From positions 18,061,479 through 18,125,478 of the forward strand of contig NC_036450.1 of assembly GCF_002775205.1 (NCBI RefSeq): a stretch of DNA of 64,000 bases. The letters are read 5' to 3'. Numbering within the stretch: position 1 is the first letter of the stretch; every line of letters begins with the position of its first letter. Both the position numbers and the translations under genes were made by a program. This stretch comes from Xiphophorus maculatus (taxonomy: Eukaryota; Chordata; Actinopteri; Cyprinodontiformes; Poeciliidae). Below, piece after piece: positions 62,226-64,000 of the stretch. The notes beneath the pieces are model-generated. The model was given only the letters and a program-made list of their open reading frames with translations. It was not told the origin of the DNA and searched no databases.

Positions 62226-62387
62226 TATAGTCAAAACAAACATGTTTCCATAAATGAGCCTTAAACTGGCTAAAATGGTAACATAATATAAAAAAAACCC
62301 TCCAAATATTTGACCATACCCCCTGAAGAATTTCACATTTTTTACACTTAAACCACAGAGTTGATGATGAATTTATTACATAATTTT

Positions 62388-62600
62388 AATTATATATATA
62401 ATTTTTTACCCCTCTAGGGGGCTTTTGTGGGGTCTAGTGTCCCTTATATGACAGTAGGCTGACAGGAAACGGGGAAGGAGAGAGGGAAGACATGCGGCAA
62501 ATATTGTCGGGTCCGGGAGTCGAACCCGCGATGGCCGCGTCGAGGACTCAAGGCCTCCAAATATGGGTCGCGCTAACCCCTACACCATCACGGCACGCCC
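62388..62600 (-). mobile_element. tRNA-derived SINE with intact target duplication
   Basis: On the minus strand the head reads GCCGTGATGGTGTAGGGGTT (A-box) and later CGCGGGTTCGACTCCCGG (B-box GGTTCGACTCC), followed by a body with TTTGCCGCATGTCTTCCCTC and TTTCCTGTCAGCCTACTGTC and an AT-rich tail. A perfect 15-base duplication TTATTACATAATTTT flanks it (62373-62387 and 62601-62615). Confidence 0.88.
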
Positions 62601-63654
62601 TTATTACATAATTTTGAGGCGAAAGGAAAAGGACATATTTTTTATTATATTTTTAAGTAAAAGTCTGAAAATATCTCATGCATTTCTATTCTGCACCTTG
62701 ATTGTATACCCTTAAATACCAAATATTCATATTGCCAAAAGCTTTTTTAGAAGTCACCTAAGTACTAAATAAGAGTCTGTCTACATGTAGCATAGTCTTG
62801 GTATAAATATAACCTGTAGAGGTTTACTAGAAAACAAACTATCAGAAAGACAAAGGACCACATAGGTTGATGTGCAGTTGTCGAAAAGTAGGCAGCAAAG
62901 CTCTAACAATATCACAATCTTTGAACAGCTCAGTGAATTTCATCCAAATCCTTTAGTTTAAAATCAAACTATTTCTTCTACATGCAAAATTTTATTTGTG
63001 GCAGAAATCTAACACTCTACATCACCCAAAACACACTGTTTGGACTGATCTACCATAGGGCAACACACACATAAGCACATACCTAAGTGCACCAATTATA
63101 TTTTCAGACTGTGGAAGGAGTATCTGGGATCTTTCTGCAAGCAAAGTGGATATAGAAGCCTGGACATCTGGAAAGTTATTATACTCATCTTTATATTTTT
63201 AGTGTGTACCTATAGCCAATCTCGTGCCATCCTATTTCCTAAAGAATCCCCTAAAGATCACTCACCACCACTAACCCACTTATTTAAACCTGAGCTTTTC
63301 AAAGCTTCTGACTCCACACAAAATTCAACAGAGTTTATCAATGAACTTTTTCCTAGATTCTCATGTCAACCTGAATCAAATCGACAAGTCTACAATTATT
63401 CTGGTAAAGTCAGAGCAGTGACACCATTGTGAAATGTCTGGGACGTCTGTTGTAATCAGTGGGACATTCTGTGCTAGTTGCTAATATTTCTGTCTGGCAG
63501 GGAATACAGGTTCAATTCAGGATAGAGTGTCAGAACTGCTCCTCCCATCTGTTCTGATAAGTTGGAGTACAGAAATAATCCCATTCTCAAATGATGATGA
63601 AAAAAGACAGGGCCTGTATAATTACATGAAGTTGGTTAAAAGGTTTCAAAAAGC

Positions 63655-64000
63655 AACATATCATGTCCAGATATAGAGAAATGCAGGAGCAGCTCCTAAA
63701 GCTGTTCCCGCTTTGGCATAAACCAGTCTGGTAAAGTTTATAAAATTTACCAGTGAACCACAGTAAGAACCATTATCTACAAATAGGGAAACCATTGGAG
63801 AGTGGTGAACCCTTGCAGGAGTGGCTAGTCAACCAAATTACTTCAAAAATCAATGACTCATCCAAGAGGTCCCAAAAATCTGGTTCTATAAGTGTATAAA
63901 CTCTTGACAACCATTGCATTTTTAACACCAGGACTTGAAACTAATATAAAAATCAACTGAAAAGCAAAAAACACATCACTGTTGAAATTTTTTGTTAATT
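63655..64000 (+). mobile_element. Tc1-like transposon, cut by window edge
   Basis: GAGAAATGCAGGAGCAGCTC, GGAGAGTGGTGAACCCTTGC, GGAGTGGCTAGTCAACCAAA and ATGACTCATCCAAGAGGTCC match the sense transposase start region of the same family as 47300-47475. Frame is broken. Confidence 0.65.

Larger units (their letters stand above)
55131..64000. other. Region upstream of scarb2 without recognised gene
   Basis: AT-rich DNA with long T-runs (about 56374-56394 and 56830-56850), a GT/G-rich microsatellite (about 55895-55945) and the repeats listed separately. The genes that follow SCARB2 in other vertebrates (STBD1, CCDC158, SHROOM3) are not seen here. Confidence 0.5.

Noticed and set aside
62388-62600. 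Functional tRNA gene
   Set aside because: A and B boxes belong to a SINE head, with a SINE body, AT-rich tail and target duplication; no cloverleaf acceptor pairing is preserved.
1-64000. CRISPR arrays, bacterial operons, rRNA genes
   Set aside because: The sequence is vertebrate nuclear DNA with spliced genes; no spaced direct-repeat array or rRNA-like stretch was seen.

Overview
This is a stretch of a ray-finned (teleost) fish nuclear genome. It has small compact exons with GT-AG introns, AT-rich introns, many decayed Tc1/mariner-like and hAT elements, and a tRNA-derived SINE. Three complete vertebrate genes could be rebuilt exon by exon: ppef2, nup54 and a scarb2-family gene. Their order matches the PPEF2 / NUP54 / SCARB2 block known from human 4q21. 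A fourth complete gene, gsdf (gonadal soma derived factor), is a fish TGF-beta family member and fits its known neighbourhood beside nup54. The exact species is not decided; a percomorph-type fish is my inference.

Layout. 1-139 (-): first coding exon of an unidentified secreted or membrane protein that leaves the window. 2032-3577 (-): gsdf, five exons, 215 residues, with a TATA-like box, an SF-1 type site and a DMRT-type core just upstream. 3578-13190: a long spacer full of transposon debris, with one orphan 82-codon frame (11993-12241, -) behind a TATA box. 13191-20931 (+): ppef2, sixteen exons, 715 residues. 22610-29672 (-): nup54, fifteen exons, 621 residues, tail to tail with ppef2. 32632-54624 (-): scarb2-like gene, thirteen exons, 516 residues, with an 8.8 kb first intron. 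54625-64000: promoter side of scarb2; no gene seen, only repeats.

The genes do not form a pathway. They are independent neighbours: a gonadal growth factor, a calcium-linked photoreceptor-type phosphatase, a nuclear pore channel protein and a CD36-family lysosomal receptor. The most useful observations are: (1) the gsdf promoter carries adjacent DMRT-like and SF-1-like sites; (2) the scarb2-like protein lacks the usual C-terminal dileucine lysosomal signal and has a longer tail ending near a YIGM tyrosine motif; (3) nup54 exons 2-6 are all phase 1-1 cassettes encoding FG repeats; (4) three hAT-type MITEs have clean 8-bp target duplications, two of them at TCTAGA; (5) several near-perfect short hairpins look like inverted template-switch copies. 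All exon boundaries come from reading splice sites and frame by eye, with family proteins recalled from general knowledge; no alignment or search was run.
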